A stretch of 64,000 nt of DNA from positions 80,454 through 144,453 of the forward strand of contig NZ_ML675585.1 in assembly GCF_007826885.1 (NCBI RefSeq). The letters are read 5' to 3'. This stretch comes from Candidatus Nitrosocosmicus arcticus. GTDB lineage: Archaea; Thermoproteota; Nitrososphaeria; Nitrososphaerales; Nitrososphaeraceae. Under the pieces are notes generated by a model that did no database searches, was not told the origin of the DNA, and worked only from the letters and a program-made list of their open reading frames with translations. The translations under genes were made by a program, and so were the position numbers. Within the stretch, counting starts at the first letter, position 1. Every line of letters begins with the position of its first letter. Positions 1 through 8,248 of the stretch are shown piece after piece.

Positions 1-154
1 TGAATCCGATATAGAATATGGTAAATTCATTTATTTAAGAAAACCCTACATTACTAAGAAAATCAAAATATGTGGAAGGGATTCATCATGGATAAAATCG
101 TGGAAAACTGAACAGTTAACCGAACTAGCCTCTAAACTTTCATTCCTTAACTGA
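1..154 (+). CDS. C-terminal end of an unrecognised protein (partial)
   Basis: An open frame enters from the left edge (first full codon at base 2) and stops at TGA 152-154, giving the last 50 residues. The composition is protein-like (ending WKTEQLTELASKLSFLN, with several W, Y and basic residues), and the other frames are closed by stops. I do not recognise the family. The start lies outside the window. A real coding end is likely, but function cannot be assigned. Confidence 0.6.
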   Translation, partial: ESDIEYGKFIYLRKPYITKKIKICGRDSSWIKSWKTEQLTELASKLSFLN

Positions 155-649
155 ATTAAAATATTTTGGTTCCCACATGTGTTTCGAGTATAACTAATGG
201 TATGTTTCTAAACCTATTCTCAACTTTACTGAACAGTTAAGGTTTTCAAATTTTTTACTAATTGCAATCATTTTCGTATTTAATTCCAGTTTGGACATGT
301 ACCTATTTCTCCATTAATTGTCTGTGCGTTTGCTGAAAGCACAAACGGAACAACAAGACTCAGATATAAATTAAATTCCAAGCTAACTATTATTATGCAA
401 AAATTATTTTAAGATTCAGCCTTTAGCAAATTTGACAATTATAAAGTTAATTTATTAAGCTCTGAATCCCTCTGAAGTTACCTAACAACGGATGTGGTAA
501 AAACCCGGCCCATGACCAATATTTCCAATCTTCAAACTCTATGCTTGTCGCAAAAACAGATTAAATCCCGTCAATTATGGCTTTTAATTCATCGGCACAG
601 AACTGAAAACTAAAAGCAAACTAACTAACTAAAAAAAACAAAAAAAAGA
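155..649. other. Intergenic region, no gene seen
   Basis: About 500 bases between the end of a plus-strand gene and the 3' end of amoC on the minus strand. It is AT-rich and I see no convincing open frame, RNA gene or repeat. The A/T-rich stretch just beyond the amoC stop codon (about 622-648) could serve as its transcription terminator. Confidence 0.5.
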
Positions 650-1213
650 TTAAGGAACTGATCTGCTGTAGAGTTTTCCTTCTAAGGCTAGTTTGTACAT
701 TTCTGCTACATAGGGGTTTCTTGCAGGAGTTTCCGCGCCAAGTTCCACCAAACGTGCGTATACCCTAACTACATAGGCCAAAGCACCCATGAAAGCTACT
801 ACTACACCCATGTTAAACATCCAGTGGTTAGGTACTGAAAATATTTCTTCAACAAACCAAAAGTGCCACATTTCATTGATACCAATAGTGAACATGGTAG
901 CTAAATAACCGATAATGGTTATCTTTAGACCAGTATTCATTGAATTGTTTGGTCCTCTTAAAACTGGTACTCTTCTGTCATACATTGCAACAAATCCCCA
1001 ACCTAGTGGGAGTGCAATAAAGTGACTGTATAACCACCAATGAGCTGGTGTAAATGCACTGTCTCTGATGGCTGTTTGGTGTAATGATCCGTCAACAAAG
1101 TTGTCTACTTCTACTGATGCAGCAATAGACCCTAGCATAATGACCATTAAATAGATCTTTTTTAGCCTTTGGATTTCTACTTCCTTTGGAATTAATGCAG
1201 GCATTTGTGCCAT
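650..1213 (-). CDS. amoC: Ammonia monooxygenase subunit C
   Basis: Integral membrane subunit of archaeal ammonia monooxygenase, which oxidises ammonia to hydroxylamine. The 187-residue product starts MAQMPALIPKEVEIQRL, the typical archaeal AmoC N-terminus. That is why I use the ATG at 1213 rather than one four codons upstream. It has several membrane spans, and the conserved segment RDSAFTPAHWWLYSHF (about residues 50-65) carries the Asp and His residues of the metal-binding region. The length is normal. amoA, amoB and amoX are not adjacent: the neighbours are unrelated exported proteins, so this is a stand-alone amoC. Extra amoC copies are known in soil ammonia-oxidising archaea. A TATA-like box lies about 30 bases upstream. 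Identification is very secure; whether this is the only copy cannot be seen here. Confidence 0.97.
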   Translation of the reverse strand: MAQMPALIPKEVEIQRLKKIYLMVIMLGSIAASVEVDNFVDGSLHQTAIRDSAFTPAHWWLYSHFIALPLGWGFVAMYDRRVPVLRGPNNSMNTGLKITIIGYLATMFTIGINEMWHFWFVEEIFSVPNHWMFNMGVVVAFMGALAYVVRVYARLVELGAETPARNPYVAEMYKLALEGKLYSRSVP

Positions 1214-1239
1214 TTTTACTATCACTATACCTTTGTCGA

Positions 1240-1251
1240 TTAAATATATAA
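1240..1251 (-). promoter_or_regulatory. Probable TATA box of amoC
   Basis: On the minus strand the sequence reads TTATATATTTAA, with its centre about 33 bases upstream of the amoC ATG at 1213. This fits an archaeal TATA box with a transcription start close to, but just ahead of, the start codon (very short leader). It is inferred from spacing and composition only. Confidence 0.5.
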
Positions 1252-1421
1252 GATATGAACTAAAATATTTATTAATAATCCTAGGAATAGATGTAATATT
1301 ATTAAATAATTAGATCGTTAGCTAATTAATTAACTAAATTTCTGATGTTTTATCAGTATTGTCAAGCTTATCGGCTTTGATTATCACAATTGATTGACTA
1401 ATATATAAAAAAGGTAGAAGC

Positions 1422-1982
1422 TTATGAGATAGTTATATTTTTAGTTATCTCAAAAGATTTGCCTGAATTCTCATCGGTAATCTCATAAATTATTCCATAA
1501 TCTCCTGTCGGGAAGGGTACAGATTGTGTCACAGTAAACGGTATGAACACCTCCTTATTTTGATTATGAGATATTATATTTCCAATTGGTACATTTTCCT
1601 GACCTCCGAGAATGGTACCATTTGAACTCGTTATAAGAAAACTCGCACCAAAGTCAATTGAAAAGAGAGGTGCTCCATTTTCATCTGTAATATTATTATA
1701 TTCAAAACCAACTGGTTCGATGTATAATATTATTGATTCTCCAGGAGAATAAGAAGTAGAATTCTTTTCTTCGTATATTCCGAAGCCATTAGGCTCTGTT
1801 GTCACAAATAAATCCTTATTTGAGTAAAAGTCACTTGTACTATTGCTGTCACTTGTACTATTGCTGACACTCATCCCCTGAGCATTGGCTTGCCCATAAT
1901 TGAATCCAGTGACCGGACTGCCCATGACCGCAAAGAACAAAAGTGCAAATAAGAACACAAATTTTGATGATTTATCATTCAT
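1422..1982 (-). CDS. Exported protein of unknown function
   Basis: The 186-residue product from the ATG at 1982 (MNDKSSKFVFLFALLFFAVM) begins with a Sec-type signal peptide ending near GQANAQ. The mature part is rich in Asn, Ser and Thr near its start and contains beta-strand-like segments (SIDFGASFLITSSNGTILGG, VFIPFTVTQSVPFPTGDYGI) resembling Ig-like or copper-binding-type exported domains. I see no catalytic motif. A longer open frame extends 55 codons upstream, but that part is low-complexity and hydrophobic, so the internal ATG is preferred. Probably a cell-surface or pseudoperiplasmic protein; no family recognised. Confidence 0.75.
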   Translation of the reverse strand: MNDKSSKFVFLFALLFFAVMGSPVTGFNYGQANAQGMSVSNSTSDSNSTSDFYSNKDLFVTTEPNGFGIYEEKNSTSYSPGESIILYIEPVGFEYNNITDENGAPLFSIDFGASFLITSSNGTILGGQENVPIGNIISHNQNKEVFIPFTVTQSVPFPTGDYGIIYEITDENSGKSFEITKNITIS

Positions 1983-2082
1983 ACTATACTTCTTTAATTT
2001 TAGATAATTTATTAAGATAGCTGTTAGAGTAATATACAATTTTAAAATTAATTTAATAATTAATATTTGTAAAAGGATATAG

Positions 2083-2514
2083 ATGATAAGTCTATTAGAA
2101 TACCTCCCAATAATAACTTCTGGGCTCTTATTTCTGTCCATCCTCACTCTAGTTGCAAATAGAAAGAATTTGAGATTACAAAGCGAATATCAAATATACG
2201 CAAGAATGATAGAGGCTCGATTGAAACTAGAGACCTCAGAGCCTTTTATTAAAATGGCAAGAGAAAGTCCATTCTATGCAGACAGATTTGCTCTTGTGGA
2301 TAGCCCTGATCAATTCTACATGCTTAGAGCTTTTATAGATTTGTATGAATTCATTTATAGACTTCACAAGACTCATGTTATTGATGATCAACTTTGGCTA
2401 AGATGGATGTCGTCTGCGAAAGCTATGAAATCTATTCCTAAATTCTTAAGTGTGTGGGAGAAAACTAAGTCGGTTCATTCGCCTGACTTCGTCAAATTTA
2501 TTGATTCATTGTAG
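2083..2514 (+). CDS. Small membrane-anchored hypothetical protein
   Basis: 143 residues from the ATG at 2083. An N-terminal membrane span (about residues 5-24, LEYLPIITSGLLFLSILTLV) is followed by a soluble helical domain with several aromatic residues (FYADRFALVD, FYMLRAFIDLYEFIYRL, WLRWMSSAKAM). The topology, one N-terminal anchor and a helical cytoplasmic domain, is reminiscent of DUF4760-like proteins, but that is a weak resemblance. It is divergent from the exported protein upstream, with about 100 bases between the two starts, so the genes may share a promoter region. Function unknown. Confidence 0.7.
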   Translation: MISLLEYLPIITSGLLFLSILTLVANRKNLRLQSEYQIYARMIEARLKLETSEPFIKMARESPFYADRFALVDSPDQFYMLRAFIDLYEFIYRLHKTHVIDDQLWLRWMSSAKAMKSIPKFLSVWEKTKSVHSPDFVKFIDSL

Positions 2515-2679
2515 TGGAGGCGAATCTAGTTATTAGTTTAGAAAGGAGTTTACATGTTTATTCATGCGTACAAATTATTACGAAATAAACATAACAATTA
2601 TCAATTACAAATCCAATGTCATTTCTTATTAGAAAATTACGGAAAATGGATATATTTTTTTAAAATATACATAATGTAA

Positions 2680-3735
2680 ATGGCAATACAAAACAAGAAA
2701 ATCTTATCAATTGCAATACTAGCATCTTTACTAGTTTTTAGCTTCACCGTTTCATCTTCAACGGCAATATCCTTTGCCCAAAGGGATGGAGGGAGCGGAG
2801 GAAACCAAGCTGCAGGTCAAAACAGTCAAGATGGGGATAATGACTCTGAAAGTGGAATTAGTCAATCAAGTTCCAGCTCTCAAAGCTCTGAATGTCTGTC
2901 TGAAGGAAGTACAATCGCAAGTTGCAACAACGTAAGTGTACAAGCAAACCAGAATGGAAATTCTGATGACGAAGAGAAAGCAACATCAGATGCAGAACCA
3001 AGAGCCACTGTAACCCCAGAAAGCGAATCATCACCCGCTGCCCAAGCCACTGCAGAACCAGTCAAGGCATCTGTATCTTGCGGAGAGGTAATCAAACAAA
3101 GTGTTAAGTTGACCTCCAATCTTGATTGTAAGACCGACGGTTTAATCATTGGAGCAGACGGAATCACAGTTAACCTAAACGGTCACACGATTTCTGGCCC
3201 TGGTGTATCAACATCTAAGGTCGGAGTAATGTTAAGCGACCAAGACAGTGTTAACATTGTAGGCCCAGGTATTATCCAAAACTTCCAAGCAGGAGTATTA
3301 AACACAGGTGGTCAAGATGACAAAATATCCGCTGTAACATTTACCCAAAATCAAATAGGGTCATTTAACACAGGCTCTGCAAACACTTCAATAGAGGACA
3401 ACCTGTTCTTTAGCAATAACATAGGTGTAGCATCCCATTCCTCAACAGGAGCTAAATTGATTACAAACCTGTTTAAAACAAACGACCTTGCAGGTGTAAC
3501 ATTCGTGAACTCTGCAGCAAACGAAGTTTCATTTAACACCATCCAAGGCTCAGTTAGCGGATTGTTCTTTGACGGACAAAGTAGCGACAACGTAGTCAAT
3601 GCAAACAACATTTTGGACAATAGTGGTGTAGATATCAACAATGCAAACGGCCTTCCATTGAATGTGAACAACAACCTATTCAACGACAACAACTGCAATA
3701 ATTCCATACCAGTCGGCCTTTGTTTAGGTAAATAA
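2680..3735 (+). CDS. Exported right-handed beta-helix repeat protein
   Basis: 351 residues. A signal peptide (MAIQNKKILSIAILASLLVF to about residue 34, ending SFAQ) is followed by a low-complexity Ser/Gln/Asn/Glu linker (about 35-130). A parallel beta-helix domain fills the rest. It shows typical rungs such as GITVNLNGHTISG, VNIVGPGIIQNF, ISAVTFTQNQIGSFNTG and IEDNLFFSNNIGV, with Asn ladders like those of NosD/PbH1 proteins. It is probably a surface carbohydrate-binding or structural protein; no lyase catalytic residues are evident. There is a T-run directly after the stop codon. Fold assignment is good, substrate unknown. Confidence 0.85.
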   Translation: MAIQNKKILSIAILASLLVFSFTVSSSTAISFAQRDGGSGGNQAAGQNSQDGDNDSESGISQSSSSSQSSECLSEGSTIASCNNVSVQANQNGNSDDEEKATSDAEPRATVTPESESSPAAQATAEPVKASVSCGEVIKQSVKLTSNLDCKTDGLIIGADGITVNLNGHTISGPGVSTSKVGVMLSDQDSVNIVGPGIIQNFQAGVLNTGGQDDKISAVTFTQNQIGSFNTGSANTSIEDNLFFSNNIGVASHSSTGAKLITNLFKTNDLAGVTFVNSAANEVSFNTIQGSVSGLFFDGQSSDNVVNANNILDNSGVDINNANGLPLNVNNNLFNDNNCNNSIPVGLCLGK

Positions 3736-3741
3736 AACCAC

Positions 3742-3750
3742 TTTTTTTTT
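3742..3750 (+). terminator. T-run terminator after the beta-helix gene
   Basis: Nine consecutive T residues begin seven bases after the stop codon of the beta-helix gene, with more T-rich sequence following. Archaeal RNA polymerase terminates at such U-runs without needing a hairpin. Position and composition are the only evidence. Confidence 0.55.
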
Positions 3751-3771
3751 AACTTTAACTTTTGATTTAAA

Positions 3772-3897
3772 TCATAATTTAATTATTAATTTATGACTAT
3801 CTTCTACATAATACTCAAAGTCATTATTGATGAGTTGGATCTTTAGATCGTTCTGCTTTGGGATTCTAATCTCTTTCGTAATATCGTTATTAATCAT
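3772..3897 (-). CDS. Possible 41-residue protein overlapping the pterin dehydratase stop
   Basis: A short frame from the ATG at 3897 to TGA at 3772-3774 encodes MINNDITKEIRIPKQNDLKI followed by 21 more residues. Its ATG overlaps the TAA of the broken pterin-4a-carbinolamine dehydratase gene (ATGATTAA arrangement), as in translationally coupled pairs. The composition (charged, with aromatic residues) looks coding, but the frame is short and I know no homologue. It could be a genuine small gene or chance; moderate to low confidence. Confidence 0.4.
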   Translation of the reverse strand: MINNDITKEIRIPKQNDLKIQLINNDFEYYVEDSHKLIIKL

Positions 3898-4236
3898 CTT
3901 TGACAAAATCGTATAGTTGATCGATAAATATTGCAGACCTTAGGTCGAAATCAGAAATTGGATTGTTTAAAGCCCATGAGTGTAATTCAATAGTAACTTT
4001 ATCCCAATCAATATCAATAATGGGATGATGGTTTATCATTTGTGACATTTCACTAACCAAATATGAAAATTTGATTGCTTCAGGGAAACTCTCAAAGGAG
4101 AATTCTTTGATAAACTTTGTGATTCTCCAGATTCATCACCTAACACTACCCACCCATCAGACTTTGTTAAATATTCAATGATAATATCGTTTTCAACTAC
4201 TTGATACTTATTTGTAGAATTATCATAAACTTGCAA
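3890..4236 (-). pseudogene. Pterin-4a-carbinolamine dehydratase, frameshifted
   Basis: Two frames together make a full dehydratase of this family, which recycles 4a-hydroxytetrahydrobiopterin. The first frame (from TTG at 4236, or the ATG at 4225) gives about 38 residues ending SDGWVVLGDESGE. After a one-base shift near 4123 the other frame continues ITKFIKEFSFESFPEA, then EMSQMINHHPIIDIDWDKVT, which contains the diagnostic NHHP active-site motif. It ends PISDFDLRSAIFIDQLYDF. The two pieces join with normal family spacing, so a single indel separates them from an intact gene. It is either a recent pseudogene or an assembly error. No slippery sequence suggests programmed shifting. GTP cyclohydrolase (folE) at 40.9 kb is intact. 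Confidence 0.85.
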
Positions 4237-4279
4237 TAAATTTTGTTTTATAATATCCCCGTGTTAATATTTGTGCTTA

Positions 4280-5038
4280 TTACTCCCCGCTTGTGTAAGG
4301 GACATTTTTCATAGGATTATATGACTCTGAAGGAAGTACCAAAAAGTCATATATAGTTTCATAATCCCATCCGATTGGAAAGCAAAATGAAGCACTATTA
4401 TTAGTAGCGCTGTGATATTCTTGAGAACCATTTGAAAAACCTCCTTCAAAGGTAATGATGTGCTTTCCGATAGAAACATGATTCTGAATGGATTTCGCAC
4501 ACGTTGTTAGTCCATCCATACTTTTTATCGCTGGATATTCGATGTATGAACATTCGGAATTAAGGATAGGAAATAGAATGCCAACATTGTCAGGTACTAG
4601 GCATGATCGGGTTGCTGAATATTTAAAAGTTCCAGAAAAAAACCATACGGGGCCAACTTGACTTTTGTTGCAATTGATTCCACAGTCATCATAGGCGGGG
4701 TTTTCATTAACAGGGATTGAATATGCCCATTTCCACCATTTCGCAGTCCAATCTTCGTATGATTTTCCAAATATTTGAGATTTATTGTCGTACATTCCAT
4801 CGAAATTCGAACGATTAATTTTAGAATCAAAGTAATGTTCCTCGGCATAGAAAACTTCCATGATAGAGTTCAATGGGAGCAATTGATTTAAAATAAGAAA
4901 TATGGTCTCCAAAGAAGGGATTAGAGTCACTGTCGTTTCACTGAGGTGACCATTTGAATTAAATCCAGAAGTGAAATAATTGTCATAGTTATAATGCTTA
5001 ATAATTATTATATATATGATTTTGTAGTCAAAAGACAT
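4280..5038 (-). CDS. Exported hypothetical protein with WWKWAYSIP motif
   Basis: The recognisable domain starts near residue 90 (SYEDWTAKWWKWAYSIP) and continues with NPAYDDCGINC and GPVWFFSGTFKYSATRSC. Cysteines are regularly placed (DCGINC, TRSC, SEC, TTC, SFC), suggesting disulfide-bonded secretion. I recall this W-rich exported family only as uncharacterised. The N-terminus is uncertain: the open frame begins at the ATG at 5038 with an unusual Tyr/Ile-rich stretch. A hydrophobic segment (IPSLETIFLILNQLLPL) ahead of FYAEE looks like a signal peptide lacking a positively charged start. The first 60 residues may therefore be mis-framed. Function unknown. Confidence 0.65.
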   Translation of the reverse strand: MSFDYKIIYIIIIKHYNYDNYFTSGFNSNGHLSETTVTLIPSLETIFLILNQLLPLNSIMEVFYAEEHYFDSKINRSNFDGMYDNKSQIFGKSYEDWTAKWWKWAYSIPVNENPAYDDCGINCNKSQVGPVWFFSGTFKYSATRSCLVPDNVGILFPILNSECSYIEYPAIKSMDGLTTCAKSIQNHVSIGKHIITFEGGFSNGSQEYHSATNNSASFCFPIGWDYETIYDFLVLPSESYNPMKNVPYTSGE

Positions 5039-5267
5039 TTATGCAATTTTATATAATAAAGGTCACAATATTTCCAGCTTTGAATAATTACTCTAGCGAA
5101 TCAATCGCATTGAGGGAGTCGTACTCGTTAGGTTTTAGGGATTTGGGTTTATCATTTATTCTCCACAGAGGGTAGAGATTGTTAAATTTTTACAAATTAT
5201 ACTTTCTCTCTCTGATTGATATTATTATTCGATAAATTATTATACAAATTATGTATTTAAAAAATGG

Positions 5268-5657
5268 ATGAGCGGCATTGACACTATTGTAAAGAAATTT
5301 GATGAATTTGAAAATTCTATGAAAGAAGGATTGCCCAAAGTGGACGAGAGATTGGTTATCGATATGCTTCATCGGATGAAAAGGGATGACTCACCAATGT
5401 ATACGATTGAAATATTTCTTAAAGAAAAACCGAATTCAGATGAAATTAGGTCTATTATTACAGAGGGTTTGGGGGTAATGCCTGCATTATACGATCATGG
5501 GACTCATATAGTAGTAGCACATCGATTCAATTTGCAGATGCTTGAATATATATCGAATAATTTGAATGTTGAAAAGATCAGAGGGACATTTACAGGAGCG
5601 GGTAGAGGTGCCTCCATAGGTCCCGTTTTTGAAAGAGACGATAAACCAGATTACTAG
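5268..5657 (+). CDS. Conserved-looking hypothetical protein, 129 residues
   Basis: Starts MSGIDTIVKKFDEFENSMKE and appears to be an alpha/beta soluble protein. Helices are followed by a strand-rich core (YTIEIFLKEKP, HIVVAHRFNLQMLEYI) and a glycine-rich C-terminus (GTFTGAGRGASIGPV). There is no signal peptide or membrane span. A TATA-like AT-rich stretch precedes the start (about 5220-5255). No motif identifies an enzyme. It stands alone, followed by 700 bases without a clear gene. Confidence 0.7.
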   Translation: MSGIDTIVKKFDEFENSMKEGLPKVDERLVIDMLHRMKRDDSPMYTIEIFLKEKPNSDEIRSIITEGLGVMPALYDHGTHIVVAHRFNLQMLEYISNNLNVEKIRGTFTGAGRGASIGPVFERDDKPDY

Positions 5658-6365
5658 TGTAAAGAACAAATAAGAAAGAAAGAAAATCAATCTTCTTCAA
5701 AACAGAACATTTCTTATATGTTTGGTTTCACACAGGTTGGACCGTACCATACTAGTCTTTGAGCAATTGTTTTAATTGTTTTCTGCTTAGTTAGTATCGC
5801 TCGGATGGTCCATGATGTGCTCGGTTAATCGTTGTAATGTTTTTATACAGATATTGAATGCTCCAACAAAAGGAGCTTTCAAAGGGACGAGGGCTAATCA
5901 AATATGACATTCTCTTCTTCTAAACCATACTATTCCGAAAATAATATCAAGTTACGGTTCCTATAATCTATTATAAGCGCATCTTGACCTCATTTAAAAT
6001 TATTCTGTATTGTAAAAATTTTCAAAATTTAGATATCAATGTATGGCATCATGCCGTTCTAGAATCAAATTGAGAGAAGAACTAGAATGTATAAAGTTCC
6101 AAATCTTTCCCAAAAAAAGATTATCTCAAAGAGATCTGATGGACTAATAAATTAATTCACGTAAAAAAAAATCCCAACAAGTCTACAATAAAAAGTATCT
6201 TGGTTTCAGGCATAGGTTTTGACTTATAGGCAGCCCATGTTTAATCCCAGACAATATTAATACCCTAAATAATCAAAGAGGAAAATGGATTAGTTTGTTA
6301 ATTATTTTTTTCATTTAATTAGAGTAAATTGATTTTAATATCCGACTAATATATTTAGAGCATTT
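5658..6365. other. 700-base intergenic region with inverted repeats
   Basis: I find no convincing open frame on either strand. The left part (5738-5876) holds two inverted-repeat structures, listed separately. The rest is AT-rich with poly-A and T runs (about 6112-6117 and 6164-6170). It may hold an RNA gene or a decayed gene; nothing further can be supported. Confidence 0.4.
5738..5812. ncRNA. Candidate structured RNA or paired inverted repeat
   Basis: TGGACC (5738-5743) pairs with GGTCCA (5807-5812), and inside it ATACTA (5749-5754) pairs with TAGTAT (5792-5797). This gives two coaxial 6-bp helices around an AT-rich loop. A second hairpin, GCTCC/GGAGC at 5860-5876 with a 7-base loop, follows. 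The nested arms in a gene-free region suggest a structured RNA, terminator or operator, but no known RNA family fits. Strand unknown. Confidence 0.25.
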
Positions 6366-7289
6366 ATGGACAATGAACACATTTTTTATTTACTTGGATC
6401 AAAATTTCCTGAATTGGATTCTATCTTGATAGGTTGTCATGCTGATAATAGAATAATCCCCCATGAATGTTGCGAATATGATCTTATTTCGATATATGAT
6501 GATACCATACTATTTCATGAATATTGGGCGTCAAAAAAGAAATCAAATGTACTACAAAATAGTAATAAATTTTATGAAGTTTTGGTCTTATCATCTCAAG
6601 AATTTATAAAAAATCCAGATATCAAATATACTAATTTTGTTCAGTTTCCAGGACATGTTTTGAAATCCAATACTGTTAACCATTTTCATGAGAAATGTGA
6701 CAGATATCATAAATCGTTCAATTTCATGATAAAAACTAATATTATTAATAATATTTGTGAAATCACAAATATGCATAGTTTACTTTCTAGTGAATCTGTG
6801 GATGAAAGATTTATTTCATTCCAATTAAAAATGATTTCGCTTAAAACATTAAAGATTTTTATTAATTTCTACCTTAATATGGAAGATAGACCATCCCATC
6901 TCAAATATCAGATAAACTTGGTCAAACAAAATGAGAATTTGAAGACCAGAGAACATGTCGATCTGCTGTTAGAATATATTGGAAGTAATCGAGCAAATAT
7001 TTCTTCTTTGACACGAAGCGAAAAATCATTAAGTTTCCTAATAAGAAATGAAGATATCACAAATAATAAGATATTATTTAATAAGTTAGATTTTTTTAAG
7101 CGAAAATCAATGTACGTCGACGGTATTTTATTAATTAACAATTTTATTCTAGAGCGGGTGTATGACAATCAATTCGTTCAGAAATACAATAAATTATTAA
7201 ACCATGTAACTGACATTCAAACTAAAGAAAAAATAACGATGTTAAAGGAAGTAAACTTACTACTAGAAATTAATAAAAATCTAATCTAA
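6366..7289 (+). CDS. Hypothetical protein, 307 residues
   Basis: Starts MDNEHIFYLLGSKFPELDSI. The first 60 residues (LIGCHADNRIIPHECCEYDL followed by ISIYDD) vaguely recall the N-terminal strand/helix pattern of nucleotidyltransferase-fold proteins, but the GS and paired Asp catalytic signature is not clear. The rest is helical, charged and rich in Asn, Lys and Ile, without membrane spans. The base composition is even more AT-rich than its neighbours. Convergent with the following zinc-ribbon gene, 5 bases apart. I do not recognise the family. Confidence 0.65.
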   Translation: MDNEHIFYLLGSKFPELDSILIGCHADNRIIPHECCEYDLISIYDDTILFHEYWASKKKSNVLQNSNKFYEVLVLSSQEFIKNPDIKYTNFVQFPGHVLKSNTVNHFHEKCDRYHKSFNFMIKTNIINNICEITNMHSLLSSESVDERFISFQLKMISLKTLKIFINFYLNMEDRPSHLKYQINLVKQNENLKTREHVDLLLEYIGSNRANISSLTRSEKSLSFLIRNEDITNNKILFNKLDFFKRKSMYVDGILLINNFILERVYDNQFVQKYNKLLNHVTDIQTKEKITMLKEVNLLLEINKNLI

Positions 7290-7294
7290 AGTAA

Positions 7295-7534
7295 TTATTG
7301 AATCACTATTGCTTGTTCTAGTGGTTCAACTGTTTTGTTTCTTGCCCTCAATTTTGCTTTATATTTTAAGTTTCTTGGTTTAGTTCTTAGTCTATATCCA
7401 CAGCATGGACACCACAAACCGTCCCATTTTATAAAAATTTCACAAATCTGACATCGTTTTTGACCGCTTGCGTAACGGCCCGATCCCACCGGCTTTTGAG
7501 CTTTATGTCTGATACAAATACCTTTACAAGTCAT
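7295..7534 (-). CDS. Small zinc-ribbon protein
   Basis: Starting at the ATG at 7534, the 79-residue product reads MTCKGICIRHKAQKPVGSGR and contains CQICEIFIKWDGLWCPCCGY, two CxxC knuckles forming one zinc ribbon. A basic tail follows (RLRTKPRNLKYKAKLRARNK). I recall near-identical small proteins as multi-copy, unnamed genes in soil ammonia-oxidising archaea. The basic tail suggests nucleic-acid binding. An upstream start 11 codons earlier is possible but adds an atypical hydrophobic piece. Function unknown. Confidence 0.8.
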   Translation of the reverse strand: MTCKGICIRHKAQKPVGSGRYASGQKRCQICEIFIKWDGLWCPCCGYRLRTKPRNLKYKAKLRARNKTVEPLEQAIVIQ

Positions 7535-7629
7535 ACTTGAAAACCATATCAATGTCGGCGATCTCACTTATAAACTTATATAAGCTTCAACAGATATTTA
7601 TAACTAAATAAAAAATGGAGTTGATGAAG

Positions 7630-7887
7630 TTAACCTGTCACTGTTATTTTCTTTGGTTGAAATAGTTCATGCATAGTCAGGTATTCATCCAGTTTCATCC
7701 TTATGTCATCTTCTGTGGTGTCATCCATGCCAGAAAATCCTGCTTTAAAACTAATTTTATTTCCTGAAACGTTTACATCTGAAACTTCCATATCTGCATA
7801 AACATTCCCCATTTCATTAACCCATTCTTGTGCTTCGTTTGTATCTAATCCTTCGGCTTCTATATTCACATTATACGTCTTGGTCAC
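7630..7887 (-). CDS. Hypothetical protein, 85 residues
   Basis: Starts MTKTYNVNIEAEGLDTNEAQ and is acidic with alternating strands and helices (KISFKAGFSGMDDTTEDDIR, LFQPKKITVTG), like a small ferredoxin-like alpha/beta domain. It has no cysteines, signal peptide or membrane span. It lies on the same strand as the zinc-ribbon gene, which it precedes by about 95 bases. Function unknown. Confidence 0.65.
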   Translation of the reverse strand: MTKTYNVNIEAEGLDTNEAQEWVNEMGNVYADMEVSDVNVSGNKISFKAGFSGMDDTTEDDIRMKLDEYLTMHELFQPKKITVTG

Positions 7888-7976
7888 ATTATACCACTGC
7901 TTTTTTTTTATTTAGGATATTAATAAAGATGATGTAATGTGATGCGATGTGATGTAAATAATACCTTGATTTACCT

Positions 7977-8141
7977 TCATTTCTTTTCCTCAAATCCCCA
8001 ATATTTCATCAAGTCTTTTTCAAACTTTGAAGCTTGATCTTCACTAAGGGGGTCGCCGCAATTTTTGCAGGAAGGGACTACCTTCATACCGTATAATTTA
8101 AAATCCACATCGTAAAAGTGAATTTTTGCGCAATTACACAT
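7977..8141 (-). CDS. 54-residue cysteine-rich protein
   Basis: A short frame from the ATG at 8141 encodes MCNCAKIHFYDVDFKLYGMK, then VVPSCKNCGDPLSEDQASKF, ending KYWGFEEKK. The CxC near the N-terminus and CKNC in the middle can make one zinc site. The composition and clean stop and start favour a real gene. It sits in a minus-strand run of small proteins with the two preceding entries. Function unknown, probably a zinc-ribbon microprotein. Confidence 0.65.
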   Translation of the reverse strand: MCNCAKIHFYDVDFKLYGMKVVPSCKNCGDPLSEDQASKFEKDLMKYWGFEEKK

Positions 8142-8248
8142 TTTATAGGTTCGTATAGGCGGTTTACTAATTTATCTCTTCTCAAAGATATAAATGAAGA
8201 AACGAAAAATTAGTAAACATTTAAAGAGTAATAAATATTAATTATTCT

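Noticed and set aside
3890..4236. Programmed frameshifting in the pterin dehydratase gene
   Set aside because: No slippery heptamer or downstream structure is visible at the junction near 4123, so a mutation or sequencing error is simpler.
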